Positions 10,394 to 19,003 of a stretch of 64,000 bases of DNA are shown in pieces. Each line of letters begins with the position of its first letter. The stretch's first letter is position 1. The notes under the pieces are model-generated. The model made no database searches, was not told the origin of the DNA, and worked only from the letters and a program-made list of their open reading frames with translations. The stretch covers positions 1-64,000 of the forward strand of contig NZ_FMXC01000001.1 of the NCBI RefSeq assembly GCF_900103655.1, read 5' to 3'. Source of the DNA: Lactobacillus kefiranofaciens (GTDB taxonomy: Bacteria; Bacillota; Bacilli; Lactobacillales; Lactobacillaceae). Both the position numbers and the translations under genes were made by a program.

Positions 10394-10415
10394 AAGATAG
10401 AATAGATTAAAAATT

Positions 10416-10454
10416 GCGATGCGTTTCTCTCAGCTGAGGGATGCATCGTTTTTT
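10416..10454 (+). terminator. Terminator of the pyr operon
   Basis: CGATGCGT and GATGCATCG arms around a loop, followed by six T, 23 bases after the pyrAB stop. Confidence 0.85.
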
Positions 10455-10504
10455 GATTAAAAAAAGATAAAAATTGAAATTTCTTACAAAAAAATTGAAT
10501 TTTT

Positions 10505-12248
10505 TTGAACGAAAAGGCAACACAAATTTATCGAGTTGAATTTAATGGCAAGTATTTTTGGTTTTCTAGTTTAATTGGTGAATTTACTAAAGCATTTAAA
10601 ATGCAAATTTCATTAATTAGTAGATATGAACAGCAGGGGAAAGATTTAACTGAGATTCAAGGCTTAATAGCCGCTGGAAAAGTAAAGGTTGATCAAGTTC
10701 ATTTTATAAATGTTGGTGCGGATATCTGTCAGATGAAGCTTGCACAGATGTTGATTGATGATATGAAGAAATTTGATAGTTCTCAAATTTACGGTCAAAA
10801 AATTCCATTGTTGATGTTTTACTTAAAGAATTATCAGATTGTTGGTGATGAAATTAAAAGTGATTTTAGTGTGAACGAATTGCTTCAGTTAATGAATGAT
10901 TACTGTCAAGTCGACTTTGGTTATCCAAATAATGAAACAGAGTATCAACATTTGCTTGGTGCAAGTGAAAATAGTAATGAATATTTTAAACAACGTTCAT
11001 TGGTTTTAAACTATTGGTTGAAAGATGATCATTATTTACGAATTATTTTGCAAAATGCTATCAATCACAGCAACAGTTCAGTTCTTTCACAGCAAGCGCG
11101 TAGTAATTATAAAAAAGCGTACTATCAATTAGAAAATAGTGAGGTTAATTCTTTATGGTATGAGGATATTGAATCAAGAACTACAGGCTTGACTTGGTAT
11201 CTTACTAGTGCTGATCAAGCAATTAAGATTTTGTCTAATTTTAGAATTGGTTCCGAAGATCAAAATAGAAATATGTCAGAGGATCATCATCTTACTTTTT
11301 CATTAAGACCTAAAACATTCATTAAGACCTAAAACACCGGAACAATATCAAAATGAAGGAATTTTGAACAAAGCAGCGGGTAATTGTAATTCTTTTGCAC
11401 CTGTTCCAGTACCGGTCTTCATTTGTTTTAGTTTGAAACGCATTTTAGAACGTGGTGGCCTACTTATCAATAGTGAATTGAATAATAAAGAAGAGATGTC
11501 ATTTAATTTACAAGAAGATGTGGATTGGGATTTATTTTCTTTCAACAAAAATATCCGTTCCATTTACGCTGATCACGATTCTACTAACTTAATGCAAACT
11601 AAGTGTATTATTAAAGACTACTTGGAGTTTATTGCAAAGGATATTATTAAAATTTATGTTAGAACGGAAGCTGAAAAAGTAAGTTTACTGACGGCTTTAA
11701 TAGAATATCAAGCCAAACAAAGCTTTAGTAAAAAGCATCTGCAATTAATTGATCTTTCTCAATATGCAGCTAGAATTCAAGTTGAACCAGATTTGTTTTT
11801 CGGCGATAGAGGAAAAGTGATTTATGGAGATAATCGGATTGAGTTTTCAGAAATTGGTAAAACCAATATTCAGTCTCATGATGAGCCGTTTAGTATAGTT
11901 AAAGAAATGAAAACAGTATCAAAGATGATAACTATTGGAGGATTAATGCGTCAAGAATTCAAATTAGAAGATAGTAAAGGAAACTTGAAAACCGTAGCAG
12001 TTTATCATAAGCCAGATTGGATTTTAAAAGTGGTTAAGTGGGCTAGTGCATTTACAGGAGAAGTTAGATATTATTTGGGCCTATATTATCACAGCGAATT
12101 TTTGAGCGTGTACAGAATTGAAGGAGAAAACGAATGGATTAATAATCAAGATAAAACACGGATGAATTTTACCGAAAATGAACAACGAATTTTAAAGAAA
12201 GTTGAGGAAAGCTTTAAGTTAGAAACGGTGCGTAAGAATAGAAGATAG
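10505..12248 (+). pseudogene. DarT-like (DUF4433-type) ADP-ribosyltransferase with long N-terminal extension, frameshifted
   Basis: Two consecutive frames (10505-11332 and 11364-12248) become one 574-residue protein if one copy of a 19-bp tandem duplication at 11299-11336 is removed. The joined centre resembles DarT, which ADP-ribosylates thymidine in single-stranded DNA. Order of matches: LTWYLTSADQAIKILSNFRI (cf. 'I.HIDNLPSIL..GL'), HHLTFSLRPKTPEQY (cf. 'HDYVPFYF.PRSPM'), VFICFSLKRIL, then DVDWDLFSF and LMQTKCIIKDYL (cf. 'DWPIL...QAEALI'). The DarT catalytic Glu of QAE would be Lys here (QTK). The first ~215 residues and the C-terminus are not recognised. The start is uncertain (TTG, weak site). 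Family call moderate, frameshift certain. Confidence 0.55.
11299..11336. repeat. 19-bp perfect tandem duplication causing a frameshift
   Basis: The unit ttcattaagacctaaaaca occurs twice with no spacer (11299-11317 and 11318-11336). Because 19 is not a multiple of three, the duplication ends the first reading frame at 11332. Deleting one copy restores a single long frame. Confidence 0.95.
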
Positions 12249-12355
12249 TGGTTAGAAAGCAACTTCTCAAAGCACTGTATATTTTGCTAGCCTATTTAAA
12301 ATAATTTTGATAGAATTTAACTACAGAATATATGTTCAAGAAGAGAGGCGATAAT

Positions 12356-13525
12356 ATGGCTACCGCAACTTTTAAAGTAAATAATGACATCCTCAATTGG
12401 GTTCTACAGATAGCTGGGACTCAACTTAATTCAGAATGGATAAATAAGATTAATACTTGGATAAAAGGCGAAAAGACACCAACTATTAATCAATTAAAGA
12501 ACCTTAGCAAAAAGTCACAAATCCCTTTTGGTAATTTCTTCTTGTCTCAACCGCCTAGAGTAGAAATGCCACTACTTCAATTTCGGACTATTGATAATAG
12601 TGGAATTACAGATGCGAGTCATGGGTTACTGAGTACAATAGATGCTATACAACTAAGAGCAGCTTGGCTTGAAGATTATCGAATTAAGGAAGGCTATTCA
12701 AAAATAGCATTTATTGGCATGGGGAATAAAAAGAAATATCGGTCAGCTTCTTATAAAGAAATTGCGGAGGAAATTTTAAAATATTTTGATTTAGTGAAGG
12801 GATGGAATAGTACTCTTAAATCTAATCAGAATGCCTTTAATTTCTTAAGAAAGAAGCTTAGTCAAAAAGGAATAGTTACTGAGACCGGCAGCTTTGTCGG
12901 TAACAAAACTAGAGATAGTTTAAATATTAATGAATTTAGAGCCTTTGTTTTGATAAATAAATATGCTCCATTCATTTTTATTAATACTAAGGATAGCGAG
13001 AATGCAAGATTATTTTCTCTAGTTCATGAACTAGTTCATTTATGGTACGAAAAAACTGAGATTTTTAATTATAATTTTCAAACCAATCCGCAATATTTGA
13101 ATAAAAAGCTGGAGCAACAAGTTAATAAAATTTCAGAATGTATTTTGTTTGATAAAGATATTTTTGTTAAGGCTTGGATAGAATCCAATGATTTAGCATT
13201 GGATAAAATTTATGAAATTGCTAAAAAATTTAAAACTAGCCCAATAGCAACCGCAATTACTGCTAAGAATTATGGTTTGATTACGCAAAGAGTGGTTGAT
13301 GAGGTTAAAGGAGAAACTACTAAAAACGTTGCTAATCGAAAGAACAAAGGTGGCCCAAATTTCTACGATACGTTGGCATATCGGATTGATATAAATTTTG
13401 CTACTTCTGTGATTAATAGCACAGAAGCTGGTGATACTACTTATTTAGATGCTTTTAGTCTGCTTAATGTTAAGAATATGAAGGGATATGATAGTTTAAA
13501 ACAGAGAGTTGAGGAGAAAATGTAG
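12356..13525 (+). CDS. ImmA/IrrE-type metallopeptidase antitoxin (COG2856), partner of DUF4411
   Basis: The 389-residue protein has an N-terminal helix-turn-helix-like region (LNWVLQIAGTQLNSEWINKINTWIKGEKTPTI...), of the kind found in XRE-COG2856 fusions, and a zinc-peptidase motif LVHELVHLWYE at about residue 224. COG2856 genes of this architecture next to a DUF4411 gene are a known predicted type II toxin-antitoxin pair. The ATG at 12356 has an AGAGGCG ribosome binding site; the alternative ATG at 12332 has none. The downstream gene begins directly after its stop, so the two are one operon. It appears intact. Confidence 0.85.
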   Translation: MATATFKVNNDILNWVLQIAGTQLNSEWINKINTWIKGEKTPTINQLKNLSKKSQIPFGNFFLSQPPRVEMPLLQFRTIDNSGITDASHGLLSTIDAIQLRAAWLEDYRIKEGYSKIAFIGMGNKKKYRSASYKEIAEEILKYFDLVKGWNSTLKSNQNAFNFLRKKLSQKGIVTETGSFVGNKTRDSLNINEFRAFVLINKYAPFIFINTKDSENARLFSLVHELVHLWYEKTEIFNYNFQTNPQYLNKKLEQQVNKISECILFDKDIFVKAWIESNDLALDKIYEIAKKFKTSPIATAITAKNYGLITQRVVDEVKGETTKNVANRKNKGGPNFYDTLAYRIDINFATSVINSTEAGDTTYLDAFSLLNVKNMKGYDSLKQRVEEKM

Positions 13526-14077
13526 ATGGTGAAATATCTATTGGATAGTAATTGTTTCATTGAGCCGATGAAGAGATACTATAGCTTTAAGGCATTTCCC
13601 TCATATTGGAAGTGGCTTAATGAAGAGCTAAATAAAGAGAATAGTTTGTTAGTTATCTCGAAATGTGTAGCTGATGAAATAAATGTTGATCCTAGATTAG
13701 AGAAATGGACTCAAGAGCATTTCTCTAATTTAGTGTATGATAAAAATCGGGATCCTTTTGTTTGGTCCAAATATGCAGAAATTATTAATTATGTCCAAAA
13801 TTGTGGAGCATATCAAACAGGTAGTGTTAATGAATGGAAAAAACCAGGGAAAGCAGATCCATTGTTAATAGCTATAGCTTCCCAATATAATTATCAAATT
13901 GTTACCTTTGAAAGAGAAAGTGGTCAATTTGGTTATGATGTAAATAATGAGTGGAATTGGAAGCACAACGGTGGTCCAATTAGGCATGAACCTAAAATCC
14001 CAGATATTGCTAAGCATTTTGGTGTTTCATGTATTACTTTATTTGATCTTGAGGAAAAATTAAAATTATGTATTTAA
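13526..14077 (+). CDS. DUF4411 family protein, PIN-like putative toxin
   Basis: The 183-residue product starts MVKYLLDSNCFIEPMKRYY, the N-terminal acidic strand typical of DUF4411 and PIN-like ribonucleases. Other acidic positions of the fold are VADEINVD and ADPLLIAIA. It follows the COG2856 gene with no gap, matching the known antitoxin-then-toxin order. It looks complete and is followed by a terminator. Toxicity itself is inference from the family. Confidence 0.85.
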   Translation: MVKYLLDSNCFIEPMKRYYSFKAFPSYWKWLNEELNKENSLLVISKCVADEINVDPRLEKWTQEHFSNLVYDKNRDPFVWSKYAEIINYVQNCGAYQTGSVNEWKKPGKADPLLIAIASQYNYQIVTFERESGQFGYDVNNEWNWKHNGGPIRHEPKIPDIAKHFGVSCITLFDLEEKLKLCI

Positions 14078-14078
14078 A

Positions 14079-14105
14079 AACAATGAATTTTGTCATTGCT
14101 TTTTT
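14079..14105 (+). terminator. Terminator after the DUF4411 gene
   Basis: Hairpin CAATGA / TCATTG with a short loop, followed by CTTTTTTC. Confidence 0.7.
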
Positions 14106-14187
14106 CTTAAAATTATTTTCTACAAACTTATTGAAAATTGTTTAGTTACTTCTTGATTGATAACCTAAATCTCCTGAATGTAAATGT

Positions 14188-14217
14188 TTGCACTAAAAGC
14201 GCTTTCGTTGATACAAT
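14188..14217 (+). promoter_or_regulatory. Promoter with an embedded CcpA (cre-like) operator
   Basis: TTGCAC (14188-14193) and TACAAT (14212-14217) are 18 bases apart. The spacer holds TAAAAGCGCTTTCG (14194-14207), which matches the cre consensus TGWAARCGYTWWCW at all but two positions. A site between -35 and -10 would give carbon catabolite repression of the sugar permease gene that follows. Confidence 0.6.
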
Positions 14218-14261
14218 CGTTTTTGTAACTTTTTAACAAAAAATATAGGGAGAAAAAACGA

Positions 14262-15124
14262 ATGAGTTATCTATTTCTATTTATTCCAGCAATCGGCTGG
14301 GGTCTAATGCCGATGTTTGTTGCTGGAGTCAAAAAGAGTAGCATATATCACCAAATCTTAGGGACGGTGCTTGGTGCATTTATTTTTGGTGCGATTGTTA
14401 CTTTAATTAAACATCCTGCATTTAACGCAACTACTTTTATTTTAGCAATGCTTGCCGGAGCAGCTTGGGTGATCGGTCAAGTTGGTCAGTACTACAGCTA
14501 CTCCAAAGTTGGGGTTTCTGAAACAATGCCAATTTCGACAGGTTTGCAGCTAATCGGTGTGCCATTGGTTGGTGTTTTAATCTTTGGCGAATGGGCAAGT
14601 ACGCAAGCTAAGATCTTTGTTTTTCTTGGTATTCTAGCCTTGATTATCGGTGTGGCATGTACTTCACTAACTGATAAGGGAACTGCAGAAGGTAATAAGC
14701 AGAATCAAACCACAACCATGATCGTGTTGGTTTTAACTACTCTTGGTTACATCACTTCAAGTTCCATTCCAAAGGCTTTGAAGGCGACAGCGTAATGATC
14801 TTCTTTGCTGAAACTCTTGGGATGTTGATTGCTGCGTTCATTTACTTAGTTGCCACTAAGCAAACGCAAGTATTTAAGGAAAAGCAAAGCTATCAAGTAA
14901 TTCCAGCTGGTATTATTTATGCCATTGCTGCTTTAGCTTACATCGTTTCAGTTAAGATGAACGGGGTAAACTTAGCCTTCGTTATGTCACAACTTTGTGT
15001 AGTTATTTCTACTCTTGGTGGAATTATCTTCTTGCACGAAGCAAAGACCAAGAAAGGCTTCATTTATACTGGAATTGGTTTGGTATTGATTGTTGCTGGT
15101 GCGGTACTTACTTCAGTATTTTAG
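14262..15124 (+). pseudogene. GRP-family glucose/ribose uptake permease (GlcU/RbsU-like), frameshifted
   Basis: The first frame (14262-14795) gives a 177-residue membrane protein starting MSYLFLFIPAIGWGLMPMF, typical of the ten-TM GRP transporters. The second frame (to 15124) supplies the remaining C-terminal helices (FFAETLGML...). Adding one base near 14785 (reading ...KALKADSVMIFFAET...) joins them into a normal ~287-residue protein. A strong ribosome binding site (AGGGAG) and the cre-controlled promoter are intact, so the lesion looks recent, or could be a sequencing error. Confidence 0.85.
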
Positions 15125-15130
15125 AAAATT

Positions 15131-15157
15131 AACGTCAGAAAATTCTGGCGTTTTTTT
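15131..15157 (+). terminator. Terminator after the GRP permease
   Basis: Hairpin AACGTCAGAA / TTCTGGCGTT followed by T7. Confidence 0.85.
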
Positions 15158-15238
15158 AATGCATTTGAAATAAAAGAATTCCTAAAAAGGCTTAAAATTG
15201 AAAAGTAAGAGAGTTTTTAGCTACCAAGGAGAAAAATA

Positions 15239-15520
15239 ATGAATGACAATACAGTATATGTAATTAGCGCCCGAAGATATGCCCGTAATGGCGAGGTTAT
15301 TGAGCGAAACGTACACGTTTATAGTTCCTATCAAAATGTAATTGCAGCCTTTAAGCCATGGCTTGAAGTGACCAATAAAGAAATTCATACGAATGATAAA
15401 CAAGAGATGCTCCAAGTGCGAATTTATGATCCAGCCAATGAATTTTTGACGAGATATCGCTTTGACATTTATGAAAAGCAGATTGATAACTTTTTTCCAA
15501 GTACCACAGAACATATTTAA
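15239..15520 (+). CDS. Hypothetical protein, 93 residues
   Basis: I do not recognise the family. The product (MNDNTVYVISARRYARNGEV...) is small, soluble and mixed in charge, with no signal peptide or membrane segment. It has a strong AAGGAG ribosome binding site and lies 11 bases before msrB, so the two are probably cotranscribed. A role linked to oxidative stress is only a guess from that position. Confidence 0.75.
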   Translation: MNDNTVYVISARRYARNGEVIERNVHVYSSYQNVIAAFKPWLEVTNKEIHTNDKQEMLQVRIYDPANEFLTRYRFDIYEKQIDNFFPSTTEHI

Positions 15521-15531
15521 GGAATGATTAG

Positions 15532-15966
15532 ATGACTTTAAGTGAAGCAGAAAAGAAAAGTGCTTTAAAGAAGCTAAATGAAGAACAGTACAACGTTACG
15601 CAAAAAGCGGCAACCGAATATCCTTTTACTGGTAAGTATGATGATTTCTATGAAAAAGGTATTTACGTTGATGTAGTTTCTGGGGAACCGCTCTTTTCTA
15701 GTCAGGATAAGTATGATGCGGGATGCGGCTGGCCTAGTTTTACTAAGCCAATTAAAAAGTTGACCTATCATCGCGATCAGTCGCATGGGATGGAGCGGAC
15801 AGAAGTGACTAGTCCAGAAGCTGAGTCACATCTGGGCCATGTTTTTACTGATGGTCCGATTGATCGTGGTGGTCTACGCTATTGTATTAATTCAGCGGCG
15901 TTGAGATTTGTTCCTTATAATGAGCTTGATGAGCAAGGTTATGGGGAATATAAGAAGCTGTTTTAG
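15532..15966 (+). CDS. msrB: Peptide methionine (R)-S-oxide reductase MsrB
   Basis: MsrB reduces methionine-R-sulphoxide in oxidised proteins. The 144-residue protein has the family core: [26 protein letters not shown] and the catalytic cysteine in [11 protein letters not shown] (about residue 126). The zinc-binding CxxC pairs seen in some MsrB proteins are not present, as in other lactobacilli. It is a stand-alone MsrB without a fused or adjacent msrA. Confidence 0.94.
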   Translation: MTLSEAEKKSALKKLNEEQYNVTQKAATEYPFTGKYDDFYEKGIYVDVVSGEPLFSSQDKYDAGCGWPSFTKPIKKLTYHRDQSHGMERTEVTSPEAESHLGHVFTDGPIDRGGLRYCINSAALRFVPYNELDEQGYGEYKKLF

Positions 15967-15987
15967 TTTAATGAATATAAAATGATG

Positions 15988-16018
15988 AGCTAATCGATAA
16001 AATTCGGTTAGCTTTTTT
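15988..16018 (+). terminator. Terminator after msrB
   Basis: Hairpin AGCTAATCG / CGGTTAGCT followed by T5-6. Confidence 0.8.
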
Positions 16019-16116
16019 GTTTGGAATTATAAGAAATATATTAGTATAAATTATTGAATATGAGAATAAAATTATGTATTATTTGTAATTAATAAAAAGG
16101 GAAGAGGAGTATACCC

Positions 16117-16449
16117 ATGACAGAATCTATTTTATCGCCAATGAGTGTATCTATTGGAATTGGCTTCATTATGATTGCTTTTCAAGAATTTTTTGAGACA
16201 GTTTCTTGGAAATACTATGCAGGTGGTGCAGTGCTTGATATAGCTATAGTGTTGCTTTCCCCAGTGCTTGGCCTTGCTAAATATATGACTACAGCGGTAA
16301 CTTGCTTTCAAGTAATCGCAATATTTGCATTATACTTTTTGCTTAAGAAAAAATTGAATGCAATCGTAGCTTTCATTTTAGCTTTATTAATTTCATTTGT
16401 TATGACAATTGCTTTGTGCTGTGTCATTGGAATTGTTTTTAATATTTAG
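16117..16449 (+). CDS. Small integral membrane protein, unknown function
   Basis: The 110-residue product is almost wholly hydrophobic, with about four predicted membrane segments (around residues 8-25, 34-52, 58-77 and 82-108). No family is recognised. It has its own upstream gap after the msrB terminator and a GGGAAGAGGAG ribosome binding site. A GNAT gene follows 31 bases later. Confidence 0.7.
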   Translation: MTESILSPMSVSIGIGFIMIAFQEFFETVSWKYYAGGAVLDIAIVLLSPVLGLAKYMTTAVTCFQVIAIFALYFLLKKKLNAIVAFILALLISFVMTIALCCVIGIVFNI

Positions 16450-16480
16450 ATGAAAAATTGATTAATGGGGGAGTGAAAAT

Positions 16481-16933
16481 ATGGATGTTGAGATTAAAAA
16501 GTATGACAAACAATATTTTGACCAACTTTGTTCCGTCATGGATAGGGCGAGAATGCAGGAACTTAAAAGTGCTGGCTTGGAGCAAGTGTTTTTGTCGTTG
16601 AGGGATGCCCCATATTTAGGCTATTTATTAGATTGTGAAATTTACGTAGCTGTTAAAGAAGGAAAATTACTCGGATTTGTTGGCCTAAGAGCACATGAAT
16701 TGTCATTCATCTATGTTGATCCTGATTATCAAAAGCAAGGAATTGGCAATGAGCTGATGAAGGTTGCGGTATCCCATTTAGAGAAGCCTGTAAAACTGGA
16801 TGTATTTACTGACAATATTGCGGCCAAGTCTTTATATCAAAAATATGGCTTTAAGACTGTTAAAACAGTTACAGAAAAGTGGTCGGATGATTATCCGGTT
16901 GATTTTTCACAGGATACGATGGAGTTGAAGTAA
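16481..16933 (+). CDS. GNAT family N-acetyltransferase
   Basis: The 150-residue protein has the GNAT acetyl-CoA core: VAVKEGKLLGFVGLR, the strand LSFIYVDPDYQKQGIGNELM (R/Q-x-x-G-x-G/A motif as QKQGIG) and the C-terminal NIAAKSLYQKYGFK. The acyl acceptor cannot be told from sequence. Its stop lies two bases from the DUF2785 gene start, so they form one operon. Confidence 0.88.
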   Translation: MDVEIKKYDKQYFDQLCSVMDRARMQELKSAGLEQVFLSLRDAPYLGYLLDCEIYVAVKEGKLLGFVGLRAHELSFIYVDPDYQKQGIGNELMKVAVSHLEKPVKLDVFTDNIAAKSLYQKYGFKTVKTVTEKWSDDYPVDFSQDTMELK

Positions 16934-16935
16934 AA

Positions 16936-17745
16936 ATGAACATACAAATGTTAAAGCAAAAAGTGAATGATTTAAATGCTTCATTTTCTGACAAAGAAGT
17001 GAGTTGGCTCCTTGATAATATTGGAAATCCAGACAATGTAATTCGGGATAATTTAGTTTGTAATATTTTTGGTAATGGCTTTTTTGAAGAGAAATTTACT
17101 AAACAGCAAGTTAGATTTTTAATAGATCAAATTAGTAAAAGAAATCTATTGTTTTATTGCATTAAAGAAAGTGGAAAAACAACACTAACAAGATCTTTTA
17201 CATGTTTATTGTGGGATCTAATTATTCGAACAAATGATAATAAAGATTCGCGGTATTATCAAATCTTAGATAAGGATGAAGAGCAACAAGTATTTAAGAA
17301 TTTAATTTATTATTTGAAAAGTGAGCATGAATTCACTGGCTTTTCAAAAGAATACGGCTGGGTTCATGCAATTGCACATTGTTCTGATGCCTTAGCAGAC
17401 AGTATGTTAAATAAAGATTTTGATCAAGAAATGGTAGAAAAATTTTTATTAGCAGTAAGAGAGATGCTGAATAATATTGATAAACGTTTTATTGATGGAG
17501 AAGAATATCGTTTAGCTGATGTTTTTATAAATGGCTTTAAAGTTAATAAGATTAGCTCTAGTAGTTTTATTAATTGGATAAAATCTATAACTTTTGATCC
17601 ATATTCAGGAGATCTTTTGGAATATTATAAATTTAATAATTTGAAATCAATGTTGGAAGACATATATGTTAAATTGAATTCCTATTCATTGCTTGATTCT
17701 AATTTAAAGAAAATAGTAGAAAAAGATTTTATTAGTAAATATTAG
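16936..17745 (+). CDS. DUF2785 domain protein
   Basis: The 269-residue helical protein matches DUF2785 in its centre: YGWVHAIAHCSDALADSM followed by the GEEYRLADVFI segment. The function of the family is unknown. It is translationally close to the GNAT gene and is followed by a decayed MazG-like gene. No membrane segments or signal peptide are seen. Confidence 0.8.
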   Translation: MNIQMLKQKVNDLNASFSDKEVSWLLDNIGNPDNVIRDNLVCNIFGNGFFEEKFTKQQVRFLIDQISKRNLLFYCIKESGKTTLTRSFTCLLWDLIIRTNDNKDSRYYQILDKDEEQQVFKNLIYYLKSEHEFTGFSKEYGWVHAIAHCSDALADSMLNKDFDQEMVEKFLLAVREMLNNIDKRFIDGEEYRLADVFINGFKVNKISSSSFINWIKSITFDPYSGDLLEYYKFNNLKSMLEDIYVKLNSYSLLDSNLKKIVEKDFISKY

Positions 17746-17755
17746 AAACTTAGTT

Positions 17756-18057
17756 ATGATTATAGACACCAAAAAATTACAAAAAGCAATTATCGAAAAT
17801 AAGAAAAACCATAATTTTAATACCACTGATATAAAATTTGAACTTCTTTGTTTGTATGGAGAAGTAATGAGCTGTTTCAAGCTTGGTTAAAAGAGGATCA
17901 AGAGAATATTAACGAAGAGCTAGCTGATGTAGCTATTTTTCTACTAGGAATTTCTGAAATGTTGGGTAGCGATCTAGGCGAAGATATTGTTAAGAAAGTT
18001 GCTATTAATGCAAAACGAAAATATGTAAATGGAAAGAAGATAATCAATGATGACTAA
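17756..18057 (+). pseudogene. MazG-like nucleotide pyrophosphohydrolase, frameshifted
   Basis: The ATG at 17756 opens MIIDTKKLQKAIIENKK and runs to ...ELLCLYGEV, where the frame breaks. The next frame continues NELFQAWLKEDQENINEELADVAIFLLGISEMLG. Together they match the MazG-like fold: E-x-x-E...E-x-x-D metal motif, here GEVNE and EELADV. Restoring one A in GTAATGAG (17864-17871), giving GTA AAT GAG, joins them into a ~100-residue protein. These enzymes clear non-canonical NTPs. As it stands the gene is broken. Confidence 0.8.
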
Positions 18058-18414
18058 AGTAGAACTGACTCGTTTCAGAATTAAAAAGGGAAAAGAAGCT
18101 AAAGCGCAAGAGTGGATGGATCTTTTGAATGAGCATCATGTTGATACTGTAGCTACGATGGCTGGTGAAAAGATGTATGTCGAAAGTGTCTTTAAAGAAA
18201 AAATCCAGATGGCTATACTTACTTTTACTGGTATTCGGTTCAAGGCGAGGGCGGTAATGCTGTTGAAGAATCTGAAAGCTATATCGATAAGAAGCATATT
18301 GAGTATTGGGATGAATGTATTGATCCTGAATGCAAGCCAGTTGATATGGAATTGGAAGAGAATTTGATTGCACCGAGTGTTGAGAAGGTAATTGAAGAAA
18401 ATAAAAAGGAGTAA
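18047..18414 (+). pseudogene. DUF6176-like protein, frameshifted
   Basis: The start MTKVELTRFRIKKGKEAKAQEW... runs to ...VFKEK and then shifts near 18205. The correct continuation in the other frame is DGYTYFYWYSVQGEGGNAVEES and onwards, ending ...VEKVIEENKKE at a TAA (18412-18414). The whole would be a ~121-residue protein of a small conserved family of unknown function. It overlaps the end of the MazG-like remnant, suggesting a former operon. One missing base explains the break. Confidence 0.75.
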
Positions 18415-18424
18415 AAACTCCTTT
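18405..18424. terminator. Bidirectional hairpin between convergent genes
   Basis: AAAGGAGT / ACTCCTTT perfect stem with a four-base loop, covering the DUF6176 stop and the end of the relB-like gene. Confidence 0.65.
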
Positions 18425-18701
18425 AATCTTTATCTAACTCCTTAAATAATTTATCTGTTGAATCTACAGTTTTATAATTTCCTGCCTTGTATTCTTGGAG
18501 CGATTTTTTAATATTAGATTTCATGAACGGCGAAATTTCAGAATATCTAGATAAATTAACGGGAATGGCATTTTCACTTACAACTTGAGTTAAAATCATT
18601 CGCATTGCAGATGACCAATCAAGCCCATATTCATTAAATACTTTTGTTGCTTGTTTTTTTAAGTCTTCTGGTAATCGCAAACGCACAGTAGTTGTTGTCA
18701 T
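18423..18701 (-). CDS. RelB/DinJ-family antitoxin, orphan
   Basis: The 92-residue product (MTTTTVRLRLPEDLKKQATKVF...) has the full N-terminal ribbon-helix-helix of RelB/DinJ: VRLRLPEDL, then YGLDWSSAMRMIL and AIPV. The ATG at 18701 has a GAGGTGAT ribosome binding site; the GTG at 18710 lies inside that site. No toxin gene follows it on the minus strand; the DNA there is the DUF6176 remnant. It is therefore an orphan antitoxin or a solitary repressor. Confidence 0.85.
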   Translation of the reverse strand: MTTTTVRLRLPEDLKKQATKVFNEYGLDWSSAMRMILTQVVSENAIPVNLSRYSEISPFMKSNIKKSLQEYKAGNYKTVDSTDKLFKELDKD

Positions 18702-18778
18702 AAATATCACCTCATAAATGTAGTATATCTAGTTACATTATGAAACAAATTAAAACATAAATACTGGAGGAAAGGTAA

Positions 18779-18994
18779 ATGAAAACATGGAAAATTAGTG
18801 GAAGTATCGTATTAGTTTTATTCGTAGCAGTCAGTGTATATCTTAGCGTTAGAAAAGTTGACGGGGCTGGTGTAGCACAAACTCCCGAATTGAGAAATAT
18901 CACTTTAATTATCTGGGGAATATTTGGGTTAATTATTTTTATTGGTTATCTAATTTGGCTAGCTGTATTAAAGCATAGAGCTGATAGAAAGTAG
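18779..18994 (+). CDS. DUF3923-like small membrane protein
   Basis: The 71-residue protein has two membrane segments (about residues 7-24 and 41-63) around the conserved RKVDGAGVAQTPELR loop that marks DUF3923. Function is unknown. It has a strong GGAGGAAAGGTAA ribosome binding site and is followed directly by the NUDIX remnant. Confidence 0.75.
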   Translation: MKTWKISGSIVLVLFVAVSVYLSVRKVDGAGVAQTPELRNITLIIWGIFGLIIFIGYLIWLAVLKHRADRK

Positions 18995-19003
18995 GAAATA
19001 TTT

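Noticed and set aside
10505-12248. Reading the two frames as two separate genes
   Set aside because: The second frame has no ribosome binding site, begins mid-motif, and joins the first perfectly if one 19-bp repeat is removed.
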